Shown here piece after piece: positions 33,026-44,935 of a stretch of DNA of 64,000 bases. The notes under the pieces are model-generated. The model made no database searches. It saw only the letters and a list, made by a program, of their open reading frames with translations, and was not told where the DNA came from. Numbering within the stretch: the stretch's first letter is position 1; each line of letters opens with the position of its first letter. This stretch comes from Calendula officinalis (taxonomy: Eukaryota > Streptophyta > Magnoliopsida > Asterales > Asteraceae): assembly GCA_963853835.1 (NCBI GenBank), contig OY970823.1, forward strand, positions 50,133,808-50,197,807, in the 5' to 3' direction. The translations under genes were made by a program, and so were the position numbers.

Positions 33026-34208
33026 TGTAACGACCCGAATTTTATGTTAAATAAATTATGAAAAAAATGTGATAAATAAAGATAAATTATTTAAAGAACG
33101 TAGGAATTGGTTTCGTGTCATTTGGACACCGTATGAGAAAGTTATGGACGAAACCAGATCGAAACCAAAAGTTGCAGCCTTGCTGCATTAACCAAGATAG
33201 CGACGCTATCTTGAAGATAGCGACGTGAAATGGTGATTTCCAACCAGCGACCCAAGATAGCGTCGGAGCTGTGTCGCGAAAACGAGTCTGGACGAGATAG
33301 CGTCAGAGATAGCGACGTTATCTCCTTCGCGAATAATGGCGGGAATCGATATCGCGAAATCCGTCGCTAGCAGGCATTAAAGTCGGGATTTTGGTCATTT
33401 AATGCATACCAAACCCTAGTTCTTCTCCCATTCGAGTTTGTGTACGTTTTTTTAGTGTAAACCATCATTTGGAGCCGATTTCTTCATCAAATCTCATGAT
33501 TCTTCACTCCTAGTTGAAGATTAAAGGTAAATCTTCACTCCTTGATCTTTGTAGCTTTAGATCTATGGATTTCTAGGGTTGGGTTTGAAACCCTAGTTCT
33601 TGGGTTGGTGATTAATGGTTAAATAAAGGTTGTATACACTTAGTAGATGGTATTTTAACCATGGAAACAAGTGTATGGTTAAGATTTGTAAGAATCTTAA
33701 GATGGGTTAAACCTAGGGTTTTGGAAATCATCAAAATTGGGGGAAATATTTTATTATGTGTGTTTGGTCTATTTGCTTAATTGTGTAGACTATTAGTATG
33801 TAGAGTTAGTTATATATTAATATGAATATTAAAACTAACTTGTTTGATGATTGACGAGATAGCCAAGGGATTAGATGGAATAACTCGAGAAGTTATGATG
33901 AGTGATAGATTGGCGGTGATTCGGGGGATCCGCGGTCACTTTGGATGGGGCGGATTGGGCGTCGACCCATGGACCATCATGTGATAGGAGGCTTGCTAAC
34001 CGGGCGTGATCCGGCTAGAAGTCGGGTAACGGTAGATTGGGCGATTCCCTCTTGCCGTTATCGTAAGGCTTATTAAGGCGGGGGATCCCCGATTAATAAG
34101 TACGTGAAATGATGGGTTATTTGGAGATGTTCCATATAACTAGTTACGATTGCTAGGAAAGCAAAAGCGATAGTGTCACATTAGGGTGACTAGACGTATA
34201 ATGATGAG

Positions 34209-34722
34209 TAGGGGTGTGTATAAAAACCGGAAAACCGGGACCGAACCGGAACCGGCACCGAACCGAAACGGATCCGGCTTAACCGGTCCGGTTTCCGGTT
34301 CTTAGATTTGATCAAAAATAACAAACCGGGTTTACCGGTTCCGGTCTTTTCGGGTTTGGAACCGGCATTTAAATAGGTATATAGAATTACGAGTTTTCAT
34401 GTATATATGTCGAAATAATAGGTATATAGGCTTTTAATAGAAACATATTTTACTTGAAACAACCCGTGAACACCCGCAAACATCATACTTTTATTAAAAA
34501 TGCGTTAAAATATCTAAGTTATATAATTTAAGATGAAAATATGCACTAAAAAATGTATAATTGGATGGCAAACACAAAAACCGCTTGAAGACCAAACCGA
34601 CCCGGAACCGGACCGGGCCCGGAACCGGTCTAACCGGTCCGGTTTTCGGTCTTTGATTTTTTGTTTTTCCGACAACCGGGTTTACCGGTTCCGGTCCGGT
34701 TCCGGAACCGATCACACCCCTA
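34209..34722. mobile_element. hAT MITE (CCGGTTCCGG type) in solo LTR A
   Basis: 514 bp, TAGGGGTGTG to CACACCCCTA, perfect 8-bp duplication atgatgag (34201-34208, 34723-34730). The ends are rich in accggttccggt words, like 31534-32079, but the middle differs. Confidence 0.93.
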
Positions 34723-35165
34723 ATGATGAGATATATATATGTTTATATATAATGTGTGTAACACACCAATTTTTCAAAAACAATTTAAACTTTTAAATGT
34801 TTAAAGTTTAACAACCAAAATCCATAATACCCAAAATCATGGTTTAAATAAAACATTTGGAATAATTAAGGAGTACAAAAAACCGGTGTTACAAATATAT
34901 CAAAACTAGTCTAGGGAATTAAATAAGTACACCGAGCTTAATCATTCAATGCTACAACTACGGGCCGCCTAATCCTTCGCTCCCGAACCTGAGTACATAG
35001 CCAAAATAAACGTAGTACGTGAGACAAGATTATCTCATGAGAAACATGTGTTTTAGACCCGGTTAGAAATAATTTGCAATAAAATAATAATTAAAAATAT
35101 TATCAAATTGCACATAGTCAATCATACTCTAAGGCTTGCCATAAGCCCGACACATACGTAACGGG

Positions 35166-36309
35166 TGTAACACCTCAATTTTCAAAACAACATTTAAATA
35201 TCATTTAATCCAGAAATACATAATATTGTATCAACATCAAATGCCGGTTTTACAAAAATGAAAAGGTTTCTTGTTCGAGATTATCAGAGTTTACAAAAAC
35301 GGTGTTACAAATTATATCTTAACCATATGATAAGGACTCTAATCATCAACACCGAGCTAATCTCAACAAGACCTCTTCTAAACGGGCCTCTTCTAAAAAT
35401 GACAAGGCCTCTTCTAAAAATGAAAAGTTCACATGTACTCACCTTAGTCAAGCTTAACCAATTGTTGTGTTCCTTAAACGCCAATATCACTTCTCAAGAT
35501 TTGAATGCCTCAAATCTTCCAACCGATAACCTATTATCAAAACCAATACAATGGTTTGCATTAATCATCTATACTAACTACATAATCCATGACTAGTCAA
35601 CTACTAGCACCATTTTCCCCAAAGTTACCAAACCCTAATTTCATAAATCACCACATTTTCGTGTATCCATAACATGACCACGTTTTCACTGTTAAAATAC
35701 CATAGATCTAAGTTATATCACTTCATTTAACCATTCATGAACAAATCCATAACTAGGGTTTATGATTCAAGCTTCCCTACTTGAATCTAAGACTTATAAC
35801 ACAAGAGGGTTGAAGATTTACCTTTGTTCTTCAATAAGGAGCAAGAATCACCAAGATTTGATGAAGTTTGAGCTCCAAACGTCACCTTTCACTCAGAAAT
35901 CGCTCACACACAATGAGAGGGAAAAACTAGGGTTTAATGTGTGTAATAAATGAGGTTTCCCGAATTTAATACTGGTGTCGCCAAAGTTCACGATCGTTAC
36001 CAGGAATTCGCGTCGTGAACTTCTTCACGCATGCGAAGTTCGCGATCGGGATCTGGTCGGGAACTAGTTCACGTCTGATGGTCTGAATAGCTGTACCAAG
36101 TTCACGACCGTGAACTATAGTTCACGCCGTGAACTTCCTGTGCAGCTAGGGCTGCACTTTTCAATCTTTGGTTCGACCCGGTTTCGCCCATAACTTTCTC
36201 GTACGGTGTCCAAATGACACGAAACCAATTCCTACATTCCTTAAATGATTTATCTGTATTTAACATATTTTTGTACAATTTATTTATTTACAAATTTCGG
36301 GTCGTTACA
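35166..36309 (-). repeat. 3' LTR of gypsy element C
   Basis: Plus-strand tgtaacacctcaatttt to tttcgggtcgttaca. Palindromes AGTTCACGACCGTGAACT (36099-36116) and AGTTCACGCCGTGAACT (36119-36135). Confidence 0.93.
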
Positions 36310-36321
36310 ACTATCTACCCC

Positions 36322-39300
36322 TTAAGGAGATTCCGTCCTCGGAATCTCATCATAGTTCACGAAGTTCGGGTATCTTTTCCGAATCTCGTCCTTGACTTCC
36401 CAAGTCAAATTCGGTCCAAGAGAATGTTTCCACTTGACCAACACCAATTCAATTTCTTTATTCCGAAGTTTCTTGGTCTTTGTCTCTAATATTGCTTCGG
36501 CTTCTTCAATTAACCGATTCGGGGCATCAACCCGCAACTCTTGCAATGGGATTATATTTTCAACTTCACCCACGAATTTCTTCAAATAACTTACATGAAA
36601 CGTATCGTGAACACCTTGAAGTTCGGGTGGGAGTTCTAACTTGAAAGCTTGCAAACCGACCCGTTTCAAAATCTTAAACGGGCCAACATACCTTGGGCTC
36701 AATTTGCCTTTCTTACCAAACCGCATTACGCCTTTCCAAGGCGATACTTTCAACATCACCATGTCTCCAACATTCAAATCATATGGTCTCTTTTTCAAAC
36801 CCGAGTAGCTTCTTTGTCGATCTTGGGCGATTTTCATATTGGTTTGGATTATCCCAATCTTTTCATTGGTCAACTTCACAATCTCGGGACCCGTGAGTTT
36901 CGTCTCACCCGCCTCGAGCCAACACGATGGAGTCCTACATTTTCTTCCATACAACGCCTCATAAGGCGGCATCTTAACAGTCGATTGGTAACTATTATTG
37001 TAGGAGAACTCAACTAACGGTAAATGTTCATCCCATTTACCTCCAAAATCTAGCACACACGATCTTAGCATATCTTCAACCGTTTGAATGGTTCTTTCAC
37101 TTTGACCATCGGTTTGCGGGTGGTAAGCCGTACTCAACCGCAATTTCATTCCCAACTCCTCTTGCAACGATCTCCAAAATCTCGAGGTAAACCTCGCGTC
37201 TCTATCGGACACAATCGACAACGGGACTCCATGAAGTCTTACTACTTCATCCACATACAACTTTGCCAACTTCTCAAGTGGCATGGTTTCCCGAATTGCC
37301 AAGAATAATGCACTTTTGGTCAACCGATCAACAATGACCCAAATGGCGTCGTGGTTCTTGCTCGTCTTTGGCAATCCAACAATAAAATCCATTGTTATAT
37401 CATCCCATTTTCCGGCCGGGATTTGTAACGATTGAGCTACCCCGTAAAGTACTTGATGCTCGGCTTTTACTTGTGCACACGTGGCACACTTAGAAATATA
37501 CTTTGCCACTCTTGCCTTCATCCCGGGCCACCAATACATCTTCTTCATATCTTGATACGTTTTTGTACTTCCCAGGTGGATCGAATACTTAGACTTATGA
37601 ACATCGTTTAGTAACTCCTTTCGAGTACCCCCGAACTTGGGAACCCAAATTCGACCACCCACGGTTTTCAACCCTTGCTTATTTTCCACAAAATGTTGGT
37701 TCTTTCCCAAACGTTCTTGCCTTAACTCATCTTTTTCCATCACTTCCCGTTGGGCATTCTTGATTCGCTCTACTATACTCGAGACTACTTCAATACGTGT
37801 TAGCTTTCCCTTAATCGGCTTTTCATACACTTTTCGGCTTAAGGCGTCGGCTACCACGTTGGCCTTCCCCGCATGGTAGACAATTTCACAATCATAATCT
37901 TGTATCAATTCGATCCATCTTCTTTGCCTCATATTTAGGTCTTTTTGAGTGAAAACATATTGAAGACTTTTGTGATCCGTATACAACTTACACCTTGTAC
38001 CATATAAGTAGTGTCTCCATAACTTCAAAGCAAACACTATCGCCGCCAATTCTAAATCGTGAGTCGTGTACCTTTCTTCCGCATTCTTTAGTTGTCTCGA
38101 GGCATAGGCAATCATTTTCCATCGTTGCATAAAAACAACCCAACCCTTTATGTGAAGCATCACTATACACGACCAAGTCTTCCATCCCTTCGGGTAACGT
38201 GAGAACCGGGGCGTTACACAATTTTTCTTTCAATATGGCGAATGCTCTTTCTTGCTTTTCTACCCACACGAACTCACTACTCTTTCGGGTCAACAATGTG
38301 AGTGGTGTCGCCACTCGAGAAAAGTCTTGAATAAATCGACGGTAATATCCGGCAAGGCCGAGAAAACTTCTCACTTTGGTTGGAGTTCGTGGCGGTTCCC
38401 ACTTCATAACCGCTTCAATCTTCGACGGGTCAACTTTGATTCCTTCTCGGGACACGACATGACCAAGGAATTGGACTTCTCGAATCCAAAATTCACATTT
38501 AGAAAACTTAGCATACAATTTATCTCGTTGTAGCACTTCTAACGTTTGTCTTAGATGACTCTTGTGTTCTTCTTCGGTTTTTGAATAAATAAGAATATCG
38601 TCAATAAATACGATAAGAAACTTGTCGAGGAATGGTTTGCAAACCCGATTCATAAGATCCATAAAAATGGCCGGTGCATTAGTCAACCCGAATGACATCA
38701 CCAAAAACTCGTAATGCCCATAACGTGTACGAAACGCCGTCTTCTCGGTATCTCCTTCTTTCACTCGAACTTGAGGGTAACCCGATCTCAAATCGATCTT
38801 CGAGAAATAGTCGGCACCTTGAAGTTGATCAAACAAGTCGTCGATCCTAGGCAACGGGTATCGGTTCTTAATAGTCATCTTGTTCAACTCTCGATAGTCG
38901 ATGCACATTCTCATTGAACCGTCTTTCTTCTTAACAAACAATACGGGCGCACCCCATGGAGACGAGCTAGGACGAATAAATCCTTTGTCGAGTAACTCTT
39001 GCAATTGGGACATCAATTCCCGCATTTCGGTGGGAGCCAAACGGTATGGAGCACGAGCTATCGGCATCGCTCCCGGAACTAAATCAATACGGAATTCTAC
39101 TTGCCTCTCCGGTGGCAATCCCGGTAAATCGTCGGGAAATACCTCGGGAAAATCCCGAATCACCTTTACATTTTCCACCGTCTTCTTCTATTTCCTTCCA
39201 TCTAACACATATGCTAAAAAGGACGAACACCCTTTGGCTAAACATTTCCTAGCTTTAACCGCGGTCATAAGACATGGCAAATGGTGTCGTCTCTCACAAT

Positions 39301-40577
39301 ACACATAAACTTTTTCGTTGTCGGGAGTCCTAATCGAGACTATCTTTTTCCCGCATAAAATTTTTGCTTGATTCTCACCCAACCAATCCATACCTATAAC
39401 TATATCAAAACCCGCAATTTCCATGGGTAATAAATTCACCTTAAACTTTTTCCCGTCTATTTCCAATTCACAATTTCGACACATATGTTGAACTATGGAG
39501 GTTTTACCATCCACAATTTCTATATCATAAATTTCATCAAAGAGTTCTAACGGCACATTCAACACCACAACAAAGTCATGCGACACAAACGAATAAGTAG
39601 CACCCGAGTCAAATAAGATCCGGGCGGGAATAGAATTTACGAGTAGGGTACCTGAAACGACATCGTGGACTTCTTTGGCTTCATCTCGGGTAAGTTGGAA
39701 GGACCGTCCCTTGACCTTTGTCGGCTCCGCTTTCTTTTGAGCGGTCGACACCATGGTCTCGCTTCCCTTCTTCGGGCATGAATTGCTATAGTGCCCTTTT
39801 TCATGGAACGAATAGCACTCGATTTCATCCAACGATTTGGCCCGGAAATCCCTTGCCATATGCCCCGGCCTTCCACATTTGAAACACGACTTTAAATCCG
39901 CCAAACATTCCCCCTTGTGGTCTTTGCCACACTTCTTACAAGCACCCACACTTGCTTGCTTAGAGAAGGTCGGGGTGAACTTTCCTTTCTTCACTGAACC
40001 CGAGCTCCCCTCAAACTTCCTCTTCTCAAACTTTTCAAACTTTGGCCTCTCATTGATTCTCCTTTGGCCCACTTCCTCCACATTCCTCGCCGCACTAATA
40101 GCCTCATCTAGTGTGGCGGCCCTCTTCACTTCAACTCATACTCCCACGGGAGTCCATTAGCATACCGAACAATCCGGGATCTCTCATCCGGATACAATTT
40201 GATCACAAACGGGATTAATCCCGTGAACTTCTTAGTGTACTCATCGACACTCAAACCACCTTTCTTCAAATGAACAAACTCTTCTTGAAGTTTCTCCAAA
40301 TTTCTCTCGGGGCAAAACTTTGCCTTCAACCGATTCACAAACTCATCCCACGTCATCTTGTACATCGCCCTTTTTCCCAATGTTTCATACAAGGGATCCC
40401 ACCACACGAGGGCCTCATCTTTCAGTAACCGAGAAGCATAGATCACCATATCACCTTCCTTGCATTTACTAGCTTCAAGGACTTGTTCGGTTTCTCGGAT
40501 CCAACGGATCGTGACTTTCGGTTCGGAGCTACCATAGTAGTTATCGGGCTTAAAAGCCACAAAGTTCTTGTACGTAC
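36322..40577 (-). pseudogene. Gag-pol remnant of gypsy element C
   Basis: From high to low: truncated gag (from 40577; TIRWIRETEQVLEASKC), CCHC knuckles (about 39980-39780; CFKCGRPGHMARD has lost its last Cys context and CYSFHEKGHYSNSC lost a Cys), protease DSGATYSFVS, reverse transcriptase FIDDILIYS, RNase H, integrase (SDRDARFTSRFW) and chromodomain-like tail. Breaks: frameshift near 40129, stop at 39188, frameshift near 38120 in RNase H. Dead, but most of integrase (38163-36322) is still open. Confidence 0.92.
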
Positions 40578-41238
40578 ACCACATTTTCGTGTATCCATAA
40601 CATGACCATGTTTTCCTTGTTAAAATACCATAGATCTAAGTTATATCACTTCCATTTAACCATTCATGAACAAATCCATAACTAGGGTTTATGATTCAAG
40701 CTTCCCTACTTGAATCTAAGACTTATAACACAAGAGGGTTGAAGATTTACCTTTGTTCTTCAATAAGGAGCAAGAATCACCAAGATTTGATGAAGATTGA
40801 GCTCCAAACGTCACCTTTCACTCAGAAATCGCTCACACACAATGAGAGGGAAAAACTAGGGTTTAATGTGTGTAATAAATGAGGTTTCCCGAATTTAATG
40901 CTGGTGTCGCCAAAGTTCACGATCGTTACCAGGAGTTCGCGTCGTGAACTTCTTCACGCACGCGAAGTTCGCGATCGGGGTCTGGTCGGGAACTAGTTCA
41001 CGTCTGATGGTCTGAATAGCTGTACCAAGTTCACGACCGTGAACTATAGTTCACGCCGTGAACTTCCTGTGCAGCTAGGGCTGCACTTTTCAATCTTTGG
41101 TTCGACCCGGTTTCGCCCATAACTTTCTCGTACGGTGTCCAAATGACACGAAACCAATTCCTACGTTCCTTAAATGATTTATCCGTATTTAACATATTTT
41201 TGTACAATTTATTTATTTACAAATTTCGGGTCGTTACA
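40577..41238 (-). repeat. Truncated 5' LTR of gypsy element C
   Basis: Matches 35649-36309. The left edge is the deletion junction with gag (gtacgta|caccacatt). Confidence 0.92.
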
Positions 41239-41248
41239 ACGGGCCTCC

Positions 41249-41390
41249 CCGTAACAAACTCCCCCGATATGGGTTATCTAGGTAAACTCCCCCGTTTCCG
41301 GGTTATCTATTTGCTCCCTCGATTTTCGGGTTACCTCAAACTCCCCCGCTTTCGGGTTATCTATTTCTCGACACGCTACCCTTGCGCAGG
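41249..41390. repeat. Minisatellite in solo LTR B
   Basis: About four copies of a ~33-bp unit built on aactcccccg-tttcgggttatctat. Confidence 0.7.
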
Positions 41391-42234
41391 GTGGTACCGC
41401 CCCAAGTAGGTGTCACTAACTCCCCCCAACTTGTGTGGGTTATCTAGGATCCAATTGATTAGATACCACATAACAAATCATCAACTTGGGCCAATGCCCC
41501 ATATCACAACTCATGCCATACTAGTGGCAACTAAACAAATCAATTTACAATTCAATTCAATTAATACTCTATCAATTCAATCTTTTCTTCACTAAAAACA
41601 ATTATCTAATAAAGACTCTAAAAATCATTTCAACTATAAAACATGGTTTACTATGTACTCAGAAAAGATCGCATGTACTCACCCTTAACAAAGCTATCCA
41701 ACACTTGTGTTCAACAACACAATCCTTACTTCCGAATCAAGGAAGTACTTCCAATCACAAGGTCTTCTTGACCTAACATCAATATCATCACAAAACCTAA
41801 TTATAATCCATAACTAGCTACTAATTAAACCATCCAAACATTCCCAACCACCAAGTTCATACAACTAGGTGGAATCTCAAACCCTAGTTCAAGATTTTCC
41901 ATCATCAATCCCAAATCTAACTTGTACACATTGATTACAAGTCTCCAAGGAGTGTTTTACACTCATGATAGTTCATCTTCCCCAAAGATGACATGGTTGG
42001 TTCCCAAAACCACCATTGTTACCCATACTAAGCTCAAAATCAAGGTAACTAAGCAAGATGATCAAGAATTCTTACCCTTGATGTTTGAATCCTTTAATAT
42101 GGTGAAGATTTGAGCTCCTTAGCTCCAAAAACCAACCAAAATGCTCTCAAAACGGCTGCTATAGATCTAGGGTTCGTAGGTGTTACGAGCCCTAGCCTTC
42201 ACACAACTTTTTATAGTTCAGGCCGTCCTCGCGC

Positions 42235-42425
42235 CCCGCTCGCGTTTCCCTCGCGCCGCGAGGTGACGCGGGTTCTCCATCTGGTCGCCGCTCGAAGCAG
42301 CCCCTCGCGCCTGACTCGCGCCGCGAGCTCGACGCGAATCTCAACTCGAGCTCGGCGCGAGTCTCTCGCGTCTGGGCTCTGAACTCTCTGTTTGACCTCG
42401 CGTTTGGCTCGCGCCGCGAGGGCTA
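42235..42425. repeat. GC-rich palindrome cluster in solo LTR B
   Basis: CCTCGCGCCGCGAGG (42249-42263) and CTCGCGCCGCGAG (42315-42327, 42408-42420), plus related variants. Strongly GC-rich compared with the surroundings. Confidence 0.85.
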
Positions 42426-43351
42426 AGCCAGGCAGATTATTGGCCTTTAAACTTGTTTCCATCCAAGTTTTGACCCATACTTGGTTACACCAAGCCCCAA
42501 ACATTCAAACACTCGATAAAACACAACTCGAAACATAAACTAATATAAATAACGAAATTCACATAAATCCCGAATAAATTATACGATAATACAAACGTAA
42601 AATTACGGTTGTTACATTGTGTTACTTGTTTGTTTATTCGGGGTCTAAACCCATGTCGGGATAGAAGATATATGTACTACTTGTTGTTTTGCTATGTACT
42701 CAGGTTCGGGATAGAAGATATATGTACGCATGGATAGAGATATGCGGGGCCTAGAATAGAAGAGTATTAGAGCGGATTTATGCTTAGCTTTGGTTTTGAT
42801 CTATTTTGTAACACCAAACTTTATACTTTGATTTTCATACCAAAGGTTTTTGTAAATCCGTATTTTTGGAACGGTTCTTCTATTTATAAAATGATATATT
42901 TTGGCAAATGTTTTGTTATAAAATTTGAGGTGTTACAACTCAAGATCTTTTTCAAAATGGTATCACAAATTGACTTTTATTTCTAAGATATACCAAATGA
43001 TATTTATTGCCTCTACGAATCTCTTATCACAAAAATAGTGTTGGAAAATTTTGTGTTGACAATAAATTTTCACCAAAATTGGACGCATGTAATTATATAT
43101 ATATATATTTGCTATATATAATTAATGGATTCTAGATGTGCATTCTTCTCGATGAGAGTTATTCAACGAACTAAAGTATGTCTAAGATGAAATTATGGTG
43201 ATGGGATATTAGCTCTCAAAGTAGGGAGTGTGAAACAAAAAAAATCAAACAAATTAAATGGGCAGAAACTTGTCTCACATTAAAGAGTGTATTAAAGTAA
43301 TGAGAATGTTTCGGTGTTTCGGGTATTTAAGGGATGTAAGCCAACAAAAAG

Positions 43352-43480
43352 ACATCTAACCAATTTTCCCAAGTGGTTAGTGGCCGTGCCTATCTTCCAA
43401 CCAATAGGTCTTGGGTTCGAATCTTACTCGACTCTTAAATTTTTGAAATTGAAGAAAAATATCTTCTCAAAATAGAAGGG
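43352..43480 (+). mobile_element. tRNA-derived SINE-like sequence
   Basis: aagtggttagtggcc (A-box-like) and gggttcgaatctt (B-box-like) about 35 bp apart, as in plant SINE heads. It is not a tRNA gene: no acceptor stem closes. Absent at the corresponding place in copy A. Confidence 0.5.
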
Positions 43481-43528
43481 TGTGAATTAAGACATGTAGT
43501 TAGGTAAGTGATAGATGTATTATACTTC

Positions 43529-43725
43529 CCCCGTTTCAAAATATAAGTGATATACTTTTCTTTTTGCGTGTTTCAAATAAGTGATACACTTTGATAACTT
43601 TCCTTACTTCGTAAAAAAAAATTGGACTTACATCCACTAACTTTCTCATTTAATAAAGTGAAATGACTCATTTACTTTTACTTTTAAACAACATAAACTT
43701 ACTTTAATTTAAATATGTGAGAACC
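43529..43725. mobile_element. One-ended Stowaway remnant
   Basis: TA|CTTCCCCCGTTTCAAAATA at the left with a degraded right end. Related to 24887-25161. Confidence 0.45.
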
Positions 43726-44302
43726 TTAAGTTTCATGTGAATTGTTCAATTTGTTCCAACTTTAATCATAATTCCAAGAGTCATATTATAACTATTAGAT
43801 TAATAATAATTAATTTTCAAAACTAATTACATTGCGTTATTTCTTATATTTGACATTTAAATAACTTTTATTTATTTATTTATTTTAATTTGTTAAAATT
43901 TATGCAACTGTATACTCTTAAGTTTGATATTTTTTCAAATGTTGCTAAATTTTTTAAGAACCATTTAATTGGAAAAACCAAAATTTTGACTTGGGTGAGA
44001 TTTAGGTAAAATTCGATTTAAGAGGACCCGGTGTGGTAACACGCCACTTGAAAAAACCCGCTGTGGCATCCATCTGGTGCGGACACCACACCCTATGCGG
44101 TGTGAATTATGCGTACAGGACTCCACAGGCGCGACTGGTGTGAAAGAAGATGTGTGTTTCGGTATTTTTGTGAGTAAGATGTATTTTAGGGAGTTTTAAA
44201 TGAATGTTTTGGGTTGAGTTATGAATGAAGAAGTATTCAAGATTCTGAAATATAAAATGTGAAATACTGATGTTGCGATGATGTGATAAAGTGGCTCACC
44301 AC

Positions 44303-44675
44303 TAGGGGTCTAAATGAGTCGAGCCGAGTTCTGCCAAGCTCGAGCTCGACTCACCAACTAAAACTCGAGCTCGAAACTTATCGAGCTTCCATTTTCAAGC
44401 TCGGACTCGACTTAGTGAAAGAACCGACAATTTCGAGCTCGATTCGACTTGGCTCAATTTTTTTTAAAGATTACTTTTTTGTTGTAAATATGTATATGGA
44501 AAGGGTAGAAAATTAATTTTGTATATGGAAAAGAGTAAAAAGATAAATAAAAAATACTCAGTATTTTAAAGTCCTACTGAGTAGCTCAAGCTGACTCACT
44601 TCACGAGTCAATTCCAAATGTTTCTCGAGTCAATATCAAGTAACTAAAGAGTTGTTTCAACTCGGTTACATCCTC
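44303..44675. mobile_element. hAT MITE (GAGCTCGA type), copy B of the duplication
   Basis: TAGGGGTCTAAATGAG to CTCGGTTACATCCTC, with perfect ctcaccac duplications (44295-44302, 44676-44683). 373 bp, so about 200 bp longer than its copy-A counterpart. Confidence 0.85.
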
Positions 44676-44903
44676 CTCACCACATCCCTTCTCTAATCCT
44701 ACCCATATGCACGGTTAATCTCCATTATTCCAGTCAAATACACATTTTCTTCTCAGTAAAGAATTGCCCATAGCAATAATAAGAACCGAAACCAAGCCAT
44801 AGCTTTCAATTTCATGAAATAAAAAACGATAAACCCTAAGTTTTGGTAGATCAATTCAGTTTTAGCTACGGATCAAGTACCACCGACAACCCTAAACTTC
44901 AGA

Positions 44904-44935
44904 ATGGCGTTGCAGTTCCCTCAATCTGTCTATCT
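44904..44935 (+). pseudogene. Exon-like fragment (MALQFPQSVYL), gene not identified
   Basis: Copy-B counterpart of 26916-26947, with the same length and the same GTAAGC donor context. Confidence 0.35.

Larger units (their letters stand above)
35166..41238 (-). mobile_element. Gypsy element C (Tekay-like), broken
   Basis: Minus-strand element with a perfect ACGGG duplication (35161-35165, 41239-41243). The 3' LTR is complete (35166-36309). The 5' LTR keeps only its last ~662 bp (40577-41238). A deletion fuses it to the middle of gag, removing the primer binding site and gag start. The shared LTR parts differ at roughly a dozen sites by eye. The pol sequence is very close to the intact element at 7977. 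Confidence 0.93.
34757..42616 (-). repeat. Solo LTR B (gypsy, minus), interrupted by gypsy element C
   Basis: 34757-35165 (tgtaacacaccaatttt...) and 41244-42616 (...acggttgttaca) together make one minus-strand LTR of about 1.78 kb. Flanks atgtg and ttgtg (one mismatch) join solo LTR A across it. It contains a ~33-bp minisatellite (41249-41390) and GC-rich palindromes (42249-42420). Confidence 0.75.
33026..42937 (+). repeat. Solo LTR A (Tekay-like gypsy), interrupted
   Basis: LTR sequence at 33026-34756 (TGTAACGACCCG...) resumes at about 42622-42937 (...AATTTGAGGTGTTACA). Both parts match the intact gypsy LTR in order, including ggtttcgtgtcatttggaca and atgtactcaggttcggga. Flanks tctca and actca differ at one base. 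No internal region belongs to it, so it is a solo LTR. It hosts hAT MITE 34209-34722 and solo LTR B. Its palindrome is AAGATAGCGACGCTATCTT (33194-33212). Confidence 0.8.

Noticed and set aside
43365..43425. Possible tRNA gene
   Set aside because: A- and B-box-like words are present, but no cloverleaf or acceptor stem closes; a SINE head fits better.
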